A stretch of DNA of 64,000 nucleotides from Poriferisphaera corsica (lineage in GTDB: Bacteria; Planctomycetota; Phycisphaerae; Phycisphaerales; Phycisphaeraceae), in assembly GCF_007747445.1 (NCBI RefSeq), contig NZ_CP036425.1, forward strand, positions 1,100,175-1,164,174, given 5' to 3'. Shown here piece by piece: positions 35,683 through 44,114 of this stretch. The position numbers and the translations under genes are program-made. A model generated the notes under the pieces. That model was given only the letters and a program-made list of their open reading frames with translations, was not told where the DNA came from and did not search any database. The first letter of the stretch is position 1. Each line of letters starts with the position of its first letter.

Positions 35683-36783
35683 ATGTACAATCGTAGGGTT
35701 CAGTTGAGGCGAGAGTTTGTATTGTTAATTGGGATGTTGTTGGTAGGGATGGTTGGCTGTATGGGGTTGCCAGAGGCGAGTAGCGATTGGAATACGGTCT
35801 ACAACGGTGCGCGGATGCGATATCAACGGCAGCAGTTTATGCAGGCAAAAGGCCTTGGGCAGCGGGCAGTGGATCTTGCGATGGAGCAGTATGGGGCGGG
35901 TGATATGAAGGTGGTGGAATCGTTTATTGTTATGGGGATGGCATCATATGCGATGGAGGCGTGGCCGGAAGCGGCACATGCTTTTGAGCGGGCACTTGCG
36001 CAGCGGGGGATCGAGGCGTCAGGGAATGAGAACATACAGATTGATGCGGTAAATTTGCTTGGTCTGTGTTACACAGAGATGGGGCGGTATCAGGATGCGA
36101 TCAGAGCGCATAAGCGGCAGCTTGCATTGGTGGAGCGGAAGTATGGTGCGGAGAGTACTGAGATGGCGATGTCGCTGAACAACTTGGGCTTTGTTTATAC
36201 TCAGGCTGGGCAGTTGAGCCATGCCGAGCCACTGCTCGTGAGGCAGATTGAAGTTTTGGAGGTGACGGGTAATAAGGCGGGACGAGATTATTCAGATGCT
36301 CATTACAATATGGGGCTGCTTCGCTACAAACAGGGGCGGTTCAGCGATGCGGCGGCCAAGTTCAAGAAGTCGGGCGATCTGCTTGATCGAATACATGGCG
36401 TGGGTGAAATTGAAGTTGCAGCGTACCGCTTGCAGGCTGGCATGATGTGGTTGAAGGCGGGTCGCGGGGGCGATGCGAAAATCCAGCTTGAAAATGTCGT
36501 TCGGGTTTATGACAGGCATGTGGCGAAGCTGGGATTGCAGGTTGCGATTGGTAAGGCGGCGCTTGCGGCGGCATGCGAAAAGGTGGGTGATGTGGAGCGT
36601 GCAAAACAGTTGAGAGGTGAGGTGAGGGGGATGTATCGATCGGCGTTTGGTGCTGAAGATGCGGTGATTGCTGAGATGCTTGGGGGCAGAGTGAAGGAGT
36701 TGCGATCGTTGAATCGTTGGGTTGAGGCGGATTTCCTAAAGGCGTATTCGGCGAGATTTAAGGCTGGGCAGTGGGTGCAGTGA
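35683..36783 (+). CDS. TPR-repeat lipoprotein
   Basis: 366 residues. Charged N-terminus, hydrophobic segment and G-M-V-G-C (Cys26) indicate a lipoprotein signal, although Met at -3 is unusual. The rest is a series of Kinesin-light-chain-type TPRs with paired repeats (INAVNLLGLCYTEMGRYQDA-like and MSLNNLGFVYTQAGQLSHA). An ATG five codons earlier is in frame but the ATG at 35683 has GGAG nine bases before it. A scaffold at the envelope; partner unknown. The gap before it carries the GTGCGC motifs, so it may be regulated through them. Confidence 0.8.
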   Translation: MYNRRVQLRREFVLLIGMLLVGMVGCMGLPEASSDWNTVYNGARMRYQRQQFMQAKGLGQRAVDLAMEQYGAGDMKVVESFIVMGMASYAMEAWPEAAHAFERALAQRGIEASGNENIQIDAVNLLGLCYTEMGRYQDAIRAHKRQLALVERKYGAESTEMAMSLNNLGFVYTQAGQLSHAEPLLVRQIEVLEVTGNKAGRDYSDAHYNMGLLRYKQGRFSDAAAKFKKSGDLLDRIHGVGEIEVAAYRLQAGMMWLKAGRGGDAKIQLENVVRVYDRHVAKLGLQVAIGKAALAAACEKVGDVERAKQLRGEVRGMYRSAFGAEDAVIAEMLGGRVKELRSLNRWVEADFLKAYSARFKAGQWVQ

Positions 36784-36928
36784 TTGTGAAGACGAGAGGA
36801 CAGAGCGTCATTCGCAAATCCTTCCCGCGTTGGTTAGTTGGTCGTTATGGCTAAAGATTTTGGGGATTGATTGGCTGCCGCTTGTGGTTTGGATAAGGCG
36901 GAAAGTCAATACGCAAATTGCTTTATAG

Positions 36929-36956
36929 GCCAGTAGCTTTTGCTACTGGCTTTTTT
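36929..36956 (+). terminator. terminator of TPR lipoprotein gene
   Basis: Nine-base perfect stem GCCAGTAGC / GCTACTGGC, TTTT loop, then six T. Lies 145 bases beyond the stop. Confidence 0.85.
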
Positions 36957-37007
36957 GTATGAATGATGCTGGGCCGGTTTTGATCGTAGCGTCTTGTAGT
37001 ATGCATG

Positions 37008-37035
37008 TGAAACAACCCCGCGAGGTGCGGGGTTG
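37008..37035 (-). terminator. terminator after rpsT
   Basis: Nine-base stem CAACCCCGC / GCGGGGTTG, five-base loop; minus-strand tail TTTCA. About 75 bases after the rpsT stop. Confidence 0.7.
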
Positions 37036-37112
37036 CTGAGTCTTCTATTTTGTTGCCTAGCCTCATAATGCCCGATTGGAAGTGGTCAAGCTTCCGGGGG
37101 GGGGAGGGGGTG

Positions 37113-37382
37113 TTAGGCAGCTTTTTTCTTGTTGAGCTTAACAGCGAGACGGCCTTTGTAGCGTGAGGCGGTCTTTTTGTGCATCGCTGAGGTGGAAGCG
37201 GTCTGGTCGAGAACCTTGTAGATCTCGGTGAGTTTCGCTTCGCACTGTTCGACTGAGCCGTGGAGGATGAGTTCGTGGTACTCTTTGATTGCTTCACGGT
37301 ATGAACGCTTGCGCCAGCGGTTGACTGCGCGGCTACGGATATTTTGGCGGATGCGCTTTTTGGCACTCAGTGAGTGGGCCAT
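37113..37382 (-). CDS. rpsT: 30S ribosomal protein S20
   Basis: 89 residues, highly basic, with the S20 start MAHSLSAKKRIRQNIRSRAVN and helices ending in KLNKKKAA. Binds 16S rRNA in the small-subunit body. The open frame runs 44 codons further upstream, but the conserved start at 37382 has AGGA nine bases before it. Monocistronic, as usual for rpsT. Confidence 0.93.
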   Translation of the reverse strand: MAHSLSAKKRIRQNIRSRAVNRWRKRSYREAIKEYHELILHGSVEQCEAKLTEIYKVLDQTASTSAMHKKTASRYKGRLAVKLNKKKAA

Positions 37383-37870
37383 GTTTTTGATTCCTGTTGA
37401 AAAAACTGCTGTCTGTTTGGTTACAAATCCACAATAAAGGGACTGTTTGGCCCGCGAGGGGCCGTGAGAGCAAGTCGAGCGGGGTATTATGCGCGATTGG
37501 AGGTGAGTTATCAAGCTGAGGTTGGCCCGGGGGGAGAAAAGTGGGGTTGTGGTGACTGAGAAGGGGATTTTGTGTGGAGTACAGGCGATGGGTCGGGGGT
37601 GGAGGAGCTTTATATTAAGGTCTTGTGTCGTTTGGTGTTGAGAAGGATGGCGGAGAGAGGGGTGAGGAGGGGGGGGAGATGGGGGTTAGAATTGGATTAG
37701 GTAGTGGTAAGGTGGTGGGGATTCTTGACAGGGGGGCTGTGTGTTATAGACTTAGTGACTCAAGGACAGGCGTTTTGCGCTTGTTGTTTACCGTTTTGTA
37801 TGGAATTGACAGCCTGAGGCGTATGCGAATGGTCCACGAAAGTGAACATTCAATTGGAGCGTTGGCACAG

Positions 37871-38156
37871 TGATGGGCGCTGAATCGGCCCATCATGGAA
37901 GTTGTGTTTTGCCAACACTTCTTGGAGCTCCGGCACCTTCGTCGGTCTGGATGGAACATGCTGTTCCGGAAGGATCGTTAAGGTTCGCTGATTTGCTTAT
38001 AGATTGCAGTGATGTGATCGTTAAGTATGCGGCGAGCGAAAAGGAGGTGACGGGCGTGGTGTAACTGAAGTGTTACATTCGCTGCGACTGATCGATCGAA
38101 AGATCTGATTGGTTTTCGTCTTAGGCCACGTTTCCAGAAGTTGGAGCGTGGTTTTT
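37871..38156 (+). ncRNA. candidate structured leader or small RNA upstream of nusA
   Basis: Successive hairpins: TGATGGGC / GCCCATCA (37871-37895), GTGTT / AACAC (37904-37918), GGAACA / TGTTCC (37953-37967), TGTAAC / GTTACA (about 38059-38076), ending with a terminator-like hairpin at 38125-38156. A perfect AAGGAGGTGA lies at 38040 with only GTG-GTG-stop after it. No known RNA family recognised; the 5' end is not defined. Confidence 0.4.
38125..38156 (+). terminator. terminator upstream of nusA
   Basis: Interrupted stem CCACG-TTCCA / TTGGA-CGTGG with GAAG loop, then five T. It is 130 bases before nusA, so it either ends an upstream small RNA or attenuates the nusA operon. Confidence 0.75.
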
Positions 38157-38302
38157 CGTTGCAGGACGACTGGGGGGCGGGGGATTGGGAGGGGATTGTG
38201 CTCGATGCCTGTGAGAGATTTGACAGGCGAGCCGTGTATGTTGAATTTCGAAGGTGAGCTTGAAGAAGCTTGCTAACAACTGAATAGATGGAAACTGGCC
38301 AA

Positions 38303-39832
38303 ATGAACTCTAGTGAAATGCTACGACTGATTGATTCGATCTCACGTGAAAGAAACGTGGATAAGGATGCTTTGTTTGCTGATATTGAGCAAGCGATGGT
38401 GAGTGCTGCACGTAAGCACTTCAATACAGAGGGTACAGAAGAGTTTCGTAGTGAGGTTGACCGGTTGACGGGGCAGATTCGGTTGTGGCATGAAGAAGAA
38501 GAAATCGATCTTGCGGAGCTTGGCCGAATTCCGGCACAGACCGCGAAGCAGGTGATGATCCAGCGATTCCGTGAGGACGAGCGTTCGAGCATCTATAACG
38601 AGTTTGCTGACCGAGTTGGCGAATTGGTGACGGGTATGGCTCAGCGTTATGAGGGTGGGGCGCTTGTGGCACAGATTGGTCGTGCGGAAGGTTTTATGCC
38701 GCGCAGCGAGCAGATACCGGGAGAGCAGCATCAGGCAGGTGAGCGCGTGCGTTGTTTGATCTTGGATGTTCGCGAGAGCGGCAATCAGGTGAAGATCGTG
38801 CTGAGCCGTGCTTCGACTGAGTTTATTCGCAGACTGTTTGAGGTTGAAGTGCCAGAGGTTAGCGAGCGAATTATTGAGATTAAGGCGATGAGCCGCGAGC
38901 CGGGTCACCGCACGAAGATTGCGGTGAGTTCGATTGACTCGAAGGTTGATGCGGTGGGTGCGTGCGTTGGCGTGCGTGGTAGTCGCATTAAGAACATCGT
39001 TGATGAATTGGGTGGTGAAAAGATTGATATTGTGCGTTGGAATGAGTCGAGCCAAATCTTGATTCAGAACGCATTGAAGCCTGCAGAGGTTGTTGAGATT
39101 TCGCTGTGCTTTGAGCTTGGTCGTGCGACGGTTGTTGTTGCAGATGATCAGTTGTCGCTGGCGATTGGTAAGCGTGGCCAGAACGTGCGTTTGGCTGCAA
39201 GACTGACGAACTGGGACATTGATATTCTGACGCCTCCTGAATACACGAAGAACTTGGATGCGATGGAAACATGCTTGCGAACAGTTGAAGGCATGGATGA
39301 TACGACGATTGATAAGCTGGCTGCACTTGGTGTGATCAGTGTGTTTGATATTGAAGAGGTGGGTGGTGAATATCTTGCTGAGCAGCTGGCGATTGAGTCC
39401 GAGCTTGCTGAGAAGATGGTTGACGCTTCGATTGAGCGTGGCAAGACATTGAGCGAAGAGCAGGCGAAGGAGAAGGATGCTGCGGCGAAGCGTAAGGCTT
39501 CGGAGCAGGATGAGATCTCGAGTATGCCAGGCGCTGCTCAGGCTGCTGCGATTTTGGGTGATCTGGTGACGCCAGCTCCCGAAACTGCTCCTGAAAGCAC
39601 CCCGGAAAGTATTTCTGAGAATGCTCCAGAAGATGAAGCTGCTCCCACAGAGGAAGCAGCTGGGGAAGCTGAAGTGACTGCTGAGGTTGAGGAGGAGGCT
39701 GAAGAGGCTCCAAAGACTCCAGAAACACCTGCGGCAGACGAAGGTGGCAGTATTGTTGATATGCTCGAAAAACAGCATGAAGATGCGGCGACTGGTGAGG
39801 CGGAAGCTTCAGAAGAAGAAAAAGCAGAGTAA
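38303..39832 (+). CDS. nusA: transcription termination/antitermination factor NusA
   Basis: 509 residues. Binds RNA polymerase and RNA at pauses, terminators and rRNA antitermination complexes. N-terminal domain (MNSSEMLRLIDSIS.., DKDALFADIEQAM), S1 domain with GMAQRYEGGALVAQIGRAEGF, and two KH domains with VGVRGSRIKNIVDEL and AIGKRGQNVRLAA are clear. A helix-hairpin-helix region (VEGMDDTTIDKLAALG) follows, and the last 120 residues are a Glu/Ala/Pro-rich acidic tail. An ATG five codons upstream is in frame; 38303 matches the family start. First gene of the nusA-infB-rbfA group. Confidence 0.93.
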   Translation: MNSSEMLRLIDSISRERNVDKDALFADIEQAMVSAARKHFNTEGTEEFRSEVDRLTGQIRLWHEEEEIDLAELGRIPAQTAKQVMIQRFREDERSSIYNEFADRVGELVTGMAQRYEGGALVAQIGRAEGFMPRSEQIPGEQHQAGERVRCLILDVRESGNQVKIVLSRASTEFIRRLFEVEVPEVSERIIEIKAMSREPGHRTKIAVSSIDSKVDAVGACVGVRGSRIKNIVDELGGEKIDIVRWNESSQILIQNALKPAEVVEISLCFELGRATVVVADDQLSLAIGKRGQNVRLAARLTNWDIDILTPPEYTKNLDAMETCLRTVEGMDDTTIDKLAALGVISVFDIEEVGGEYLAEQLAIESELAEKMVDASIERGKTLSEEQAKEKDAAAKRKASEQDEISSMPGAAQAAAILGDLVTPAPETAPESTPESISENAPEDEAAPTEEAAGEAEVTAEVEEEAEEAPKTPETPAADEGGSIVDMLEKQHEDAATGEAEASEEEKAE

Positions 39833-40129
39833 GCGTGTTCGCTTGCTTGGTTGAAAATAGATGTTGGGGGAGTGGAATTGTCGATGGGGAGATGATTTGG
39901 GGGAGATAAGGGGGGAGTTTGGGAGGGGCGGCCTTTGTGGCCGTTGGGCTTAAAGCGGCGAGAGCCGTGGCGGGCTAATCAGAACCTGCGTTGGGTTTTG
40001 ATTGAAAGATTGAAGCTGGACTGCGTTGCAGCGGATTGTTAGACGTGAGTATGCGTTGCCGTTGCGATGATAAGTAAGAAGGGTCCAGCAGGACTAACCG
40101 CCGATCGAAGAGATCGGAAGGAGTGAGCA
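39833..40129. other. nusA-infB gap
   Basis: About 300 G-rich bases with a small hairpin (CGGCC / GGCCG, 39928-39942). No gene. AAGGAG at 40117 is the ribosome site of infB. Confidence 0.5.
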
Positions 40130-43100
40130 TTGGCAAAAGCCAAGCGCGTATTTGAGCTCGCCAAGGAACTTGGCGTAAAGAGCAAAGCGATCGTTGATAA
40201 GTGTCAGGCCGAGGGCGTGCCGGGCATAACGAATCATATGTCAACGGTGAAGCTGGGCTTGGCGGAGACAGTTCGCCAGTGGTTCAGTGGAGCAGCAGCT
40301 GCGACTGATCGAACAGCCGTTGAGACGGCTGAGAAGGTTGACCTTGAGAAGGTTAAAGCCCCTGCGCGTAAGAAGGCGAAGCCATTGAAGGCAGTTGAGC
40401 CTAAGGCGGCGAAGGCCGTCCCAACAGAAGCTCCAGCAGCGGTGGTGAAGGAAGCTGAACCCGTTGTGGTTGAGAAGGTTGAGGCAGTAGCTGAAGCGAA
40501 AGCTGAGGTTGTTGCCGAGATCCAGGCTGAAGAGCCAGTGGTTGTTGAGGAGAAGGTTGAGAAGAAAGAGCCGCCGAAGAAGGTGGAGAAGGTGGTCGAG
40601 CCTAAGGTTGAAGAGGAAGCTGAGAAGCGTCCTGAGAAGCCAGCGGTCGTGACACCAGAACAGATTGCGGGCAAGGCGAAAGCGAAGCCCAAGATTGTGG
40701 AAGAGAAGAAAGTCCAGAAGAAAAAGGGCGAGGATAAGAAGCCTGTGGTGAAGGGGCCAACGAAGGTCGCAAAGGTGAGTGGTCCTCGCGTCGTGAAGGC
40801 GTTGGGTAAGGTGAATGTGCCTGACCGTCCGGAGATCATTAAGCCAGTTGGTCAGATGATGGAGAAACCGAAGCAGGTAGCTCTGAAGGGACCGAAGGTT
40901 ATCCGTGTTGAGAAGCCTGAACCAGTGGTTCAGCGTCCTCCACGTGGCCAAGGTGGTGGCGGTCCTCGTCGCGGCGGTGGCGGCGGTGGTGGTCCACGTG
41001 GCCCAATGGGCGGCGGTGGCGGTGGGCAAAGAGGCCCACGCGGCGGCGGTGGTGTTCAGATGCCACCGATGGACATGGGTTCAGTTGAAGGAATCTCACG
41101 ATCACGTGGTCCGGCACGCGGACGTGGTGCTGGCGCTGGTGCTGGTGGCCCGGGCCAAGGTGGTGGCGGTCCACAGCGTGGCGGTAAAGGCGGCGGTCCA
41201 GGTGGCGGTCGTCGCGGTATGAATCAACGTCGTGGACGTAGTGGTTCGGCTGCATTGCCATCGGGTCCAAGTAAATTTTCGCAAGCGGATATGGAAGAAC
41301 TGGATGCACGGCTGAAAGGTGCATCGGGTTTCATGAAGCAACGTCGTCGTGACTTGAATAAGCGCGGCCAAGCGATTGCTCAGACGCCAGCGATGATCGG
41401 CGGCAAGGTTGAAATTGCTGAGCCAATTACGATTAAGAGTTTCAGTGCTGCGACCGGTATTAAGGGCGCAGAAATCATGAAATACTTGTTCGCTAAGGGC
41501 ATCATGGCGACGATCAACTCGGCGATTGATACTGAGGCAGCGATGGAAGTTGCGCTTGAGTACGACATCGAGTTGGAAGTGAAGGAAATGGAGACTGCTG
41601 AGCAGACACTTGTGAAGCAGTTTGAAGGTCGTGAGAAGGTTGATGTTAAAGGCCGTCCGCCAGTGGTTACCGTGCTCGGTCACGTTGACCATGGTAAGAC
41701 GAGCTTGCTCGACCGAATTCGTCAGGCAGACGTTGCAGCACACGAAGCTGGTGGTATTACCCAGCACGTTGGTGCGTACCGTGTGACGATCAAGGGTTCG
41801 GATGCTAGTGATAAGACGGTTGTGTTCCTGGATACGCCGGGTCACGAAGCGTTTACATCAATGCGTGCACGCGGTGCTGGTATGACTGACATGGTTGTAT
41901 TGGTTGTTGCGGCAGACGACGGTTGTATGCCTCAGACGATTGAGTCGATCAATCACTCGAAGGCAGCAGGTGTGCCGGTGGTCGTTGCTCTGAACAAGTG
42001 CGATACGCCACAGGCAACACCAGAGAATATTCAGAAAATTTACGGCCAACTTGCTGAGCATGGACTTAACCCAACTGAGTGGGGTGGCGAAACTGAGATT
42101 ATTAAGACCAGCGCGATTACCGGCGAAGGTGTTGAGGATCTGATTGAGATTCTTGACTACCAGGCTGAGCTTCTGTCACTGACAGCTGATTACGGCGGCC
42201 CTGCGAGGGGTACGGTTGTTGAGGCTGAAATGCAGACGGGCCGCGGTAGTGTTGCGAGAGTGTTGCTGCAGGAAGGCCAAATGAAGGTCGGTTCCTACAT
42301 CAATATTGGGCGTGCGTTCGGTCGTGTCCGTGACATGACGGATGACAAGGGTATTAGCTTGAAGAGTGCTGGCCCGGCGACACCACTGGAATTGTCCGGT
42401 ATTGATATCTTGCCGGATGCTGGTGACAAGTTCTATGTAACGGATAGTCTGCAACAAGCAGAGCAGGTTGCACAGCAGTACCGCGATGCGGAACGTATGC
42501 AGATGCTCGCGGCTCAGACCAAGGTCACACTCGACAACTTTGCGAGTGCGATTAAGGAAGGCCAAAAGCAGGATCTGCGTGTTGTCTTGAAGGCAGACGT
42601 GCAGGGTACCTTGCATGTGCTTCGTGATAGTCTTGAGAAATTGTCAAACGATGAGGTCCAAGTCAAGGTGCTGCACAGTGCTGTTGGCGGCGTGACGGAG
42701 TCGGACGTTGTTCTGGCGGATGCATCGGATGCGATTATTATCGGTTTCCATGTGACAATCACGCCGGCGGTTCGTGAAATCGCAGAGGCGCGTAAAGTTG
42801 ATGTGAGACTTTACCGCGTGCTGTATGAACTGACGGATGAAGTGAAACAGGCACTTGAAGGCATGCTCGCTCCAGAGAAGAAGGAAGAGCAAGTCGGCGT
42901 TGCGGAAGTTAAGGAAGCGTTCAAGATTTCGAAGCTTGGCATGGTTGCGGGTTGTGTCGTCGAAGACGGTTCAATGCGGAAAGATTGCAAGGCAAGAGTC
43001 ACACGTAACGGCGTTGTCGTTATTGATGAACGTGATATCGAGAGTATTCGCCGCGTGAAGGATGAGGTGAAGGAAGTCAGAGCAGGTACCGAGTGTGGTA

Positions 43101-43192
43101 TCAGGCTGGTCGGCTTCGAGGACATCAAGTCCGGCGACCGTATCGAGTGTTACCGCGTCATTGAAGTGAAGCGTAAGCTTGAGCTTAACTAA
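40130..43192 (+). CDS. infB: translation initiation factor IF-2
   Basis: 1020 residues from a TTG start with AAGGAG six bases before it. IF-2 brings initiator tRNA to the 30S subunit. Residues 1-50 are the IF2-N domain (VFELAKELGVKSKAIVDKC). About 55-270 are Lys/Glu/Ala/Val-rich, and 275-375 are Gly/Arg-rich (RGGGGGGGPRG-type), both probably disordered. The G domain has G1 GHVDHGKT at 517-524, G3 DTPGH at 568-572 and NKCD at 622-625, where Cys replaces the usual Ile. Domains II-IV follow to the C-terminus. Followed by a hairpin and ylxP. Confidence 0.95.
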   Translation: MAKAKRVFELAKELGVKSKAIVDKCQAEGVPGITNHMSTVKLGLAETVRQWFSGAAAATDRTAVETAEKVDLEKVKAPARKKAKPLKAVEPKAAKAVPTEAPAAVVKEAEPVVVEKVEAVAEAKAEVVAEIQAEEPVVVEEKVEKKEPPKKVEKVVEPKVEEEAEKRPEKPAVVTPEQIAGKAKAKPKIVEEKKVQKKKGEDKKPVVKGPTKVAKVSGPRVVKALGKVNVPDRPEIIKPVGQMMEKPKQVALKGPKVIRVEKPEPVVQRPPRGQGGGGPRRGGGGGGGPRGPMGGGGGGQRGPRGGGGVQMPPMDMGSVEGISRSRGPARGRGAGAGAGGPGQGGGGPQRGGKGGGPGGGRRGMNQRRGRSGSAALPSGPSKFSQADMEELDARLKGASGFMKQRRRDLNKRGQAIAQTPAMIGGKVEIAEPITIKSFSAATGIKGAEIMKYLFAKGIMATINSAIDTEAAMEVALEYDIELEVKEMETAEQTLVKQFEGREKVDVKGRPPVVTVLGHVDHGKTSLLDRIRQADVAAHEAGGITQHVGAYRVTIKGSDASDKTVVFLDTPGHEAFTSMRARGAGMTDMVVLVVAADDGCMPQTIESINHSKAAGVPVVVALNKCDTPQATPENIQKIYGQLAEHGLNPTEWGGETEIIKTSAITGEGVEDLIEILDYQAELLSLTADYGGPARGTVVEAEMQTGRGSVARVLLQEGQMKVGSYINIGRAFGRVRDMTDDKGISLKSAGPATPLELSGIDILPDAGDKFYVTDSLQQAEQVAQQYRDAERMQMLAAQTKVTLDNFASAIKEGQKQDLRVVLKADVQGTLHVLRDSLEKLSNDEVQVKVLHSAVGGVTESDVVLADASDAIIIGFHVTITPAVREIAEARKVDVRLYRVLYELTDEVKQALEGMLAPEKKEEQVGVAEVKEAFKISKLGMVAGCVVEDGSMRKDCKARVTRNGVVVIDERDIESIRRVKDEVKEVRAGTECGIRLVGFEDIKSGDRIECYRVIEVKRKLELN

Positions 43193-43206
43193 TAAAACTA
43201 ATGAAG

Positions 43207-43240
43207 CGCGGGCTATGAAAGTAGCCCGCGATCTTCTTTA
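43207..43240 (+). terminator. hairpin after infB
   Basis: Nine-base perfect stem CGCGGGCTA / TAGCCCGCG, six-base loop, then ATCTTCTTTA. Seems a partial terminator inside the nusA-rbfA group. Confidence 0.65.
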
Positions 43241-43264
43241 TTGACAAATTGGACGTGAGCGAAG

Positions 43265-43555
43265 ATGGTCATCGGCGTGCTTCAAGTTGAACTGGTCGTA
43301 GACGGATCGACGTCGCTGAAAGATAAGCGGCGTGTGGTGAAGAGTCTGAAAGATCGTCTTCACCGTGAGCATCAGGTTTCAGTTGCTGAAGTGGGTATGC
43401 AGGACAGCATGACAACGGCGGTACTTGGGATCGTGATGGCAGCGAGTGATGTGAAGTATGCGCAGGGTGCTATGGACAAGCTCGTGGACAAAATTATGGC
43501 GGGGCGAGGTTACTACGTCCAGGATCATAACCTGGAACTGTTGACAGGGCAGTGA
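43265..43555 (+). CDS. ylxP: DUF503 family protein (YlxP-like)
   Basis: 96 residues with the DUF503 pattern VIGVLQVELVVDGSTSLKDKRR, VVKSLKDRLH..HQVSVAEV. YlxP-like proteins sit beside infB and rbfA in many bacteria and are small ferredoxin-like-fold proteins linked to ribosome maturation; a biochemical role is not settled. Position between infB and rbfA supports the call. Confidence 0.85.
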   Translation: MVIGVLQVELVVDGSTSLKDKRRVVKSLKDRLHREHQVSVAEVGMQDSMTTAVLGIVMAASDVKYAQGAMDKLVDKIMAGRGYYVQDHNLELLTGQ

Positions 43556-43637
43556 GTAGTGAGGTCGTCGGATTGAGTTTGAACTAATCGTAAGTTAGAT
43601 AGTTGGACTTGATCAATCAAGGGAAGAAAAGGTATTC

Positions 43638-44051
43638 ATGTCGCACAAGATTGCACAGATTCAGTCAGAGCTGAATAAAGCCATTTCGAAGGTTCTTCAG
43701 ACGAAGATTTCTGATCCGCGTATTCGTGGGATGATTAGTATCACACGGATGAAGGTGACGAAGGACATGAAGCAGGCATTGGTGCATGTGTCAGTTTTGC
43801 CGAAGGAGTATCAGAACCTGACGGTGGACGGTTTGAATCATGCTCGCGTGCATATTCAGCACTTAGTACGGAATGAAGTGGCGCTTCGGATCGTGCCACA
43901 CTTTGAGTTTCGACTGGATGAGAGCTTGAAAAAGCAGGCAGAGATTTTTACGGCGATCAATGAGGGGATGGAAAAAACTTCTGAAAACGAAGAGGAAAAT
44001 GGGGTTGAGGACGTGGTTGAACAGGATGAGACAGGGGAACAGGCTGAGTGA
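43638..44051 (+). CDS. rbfA: ribosome-binding factor A
   Basis: 137 residues. RbfA is a KH-fold protein that helps mature the 5' end of 16S rRNA in the 30S subunit. The family pattern ISKVLQTKISDPRIRGMISITRMKVTKDM, VHVSV and RIVPHFEFRLDES is clear. The last 28 residues are Glu-rich and outside the fold. Fits its place after infB. AAGAAAAGG lies before the ATG. Confidence 0.92.
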   Translation: MSHKIAQIQSELNKAISKVLQTKISDPRIRGMISITRMKVTKDMKQALVHVSVLPKEYQNLTVDGLNHARVHIQHLVRNEVALRIVPHFEFRLDESLKKQAEIFTAINEGMEKTSENEEENGVEDVVEQDETGEQAE

Positions 44052-44114
44052 GCTCGCGTTGGCAAGCGGCTGATGAGAGGCTCAGATGACAAGGGTTAGA
44101 TAAGGAATATCAGA

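Larger units (their letters stand above)
36784..37112. other. intergenic region between convergent genes
   Basis: 330 bases between the TPR lipoprotein gene and rpsT. Contains one terminator for each gene and a nine-base G run (37096). No gene. Confidence 0.7.
37383..38302. other. long intergenic region before nusA
   Basis: 920 bases. The first part (37540-37740) is G-rich with an eight-base G run and no believable gene; short open frames at 37625, 37744 and 37870 have no family content. RimP, which often precedes nusA, is not here. The second part holds a chain of hairpins ending in a terminator (see candidate RNA). Confidence 0.6.

Noticed and set aside
37625-38064. Short plus-strand frames upstream of nusA as a RimP homologue
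   Set aside because: Frames are short, lack RimP features and overlap strong hairpins.
40241-41845. Several long minus-strand frames across infB and nusA
   Set aside because: They are opposite-strand shadows of strongly biased codons in infB and nusA; content is His/Arg/Leu-rich with no family features.
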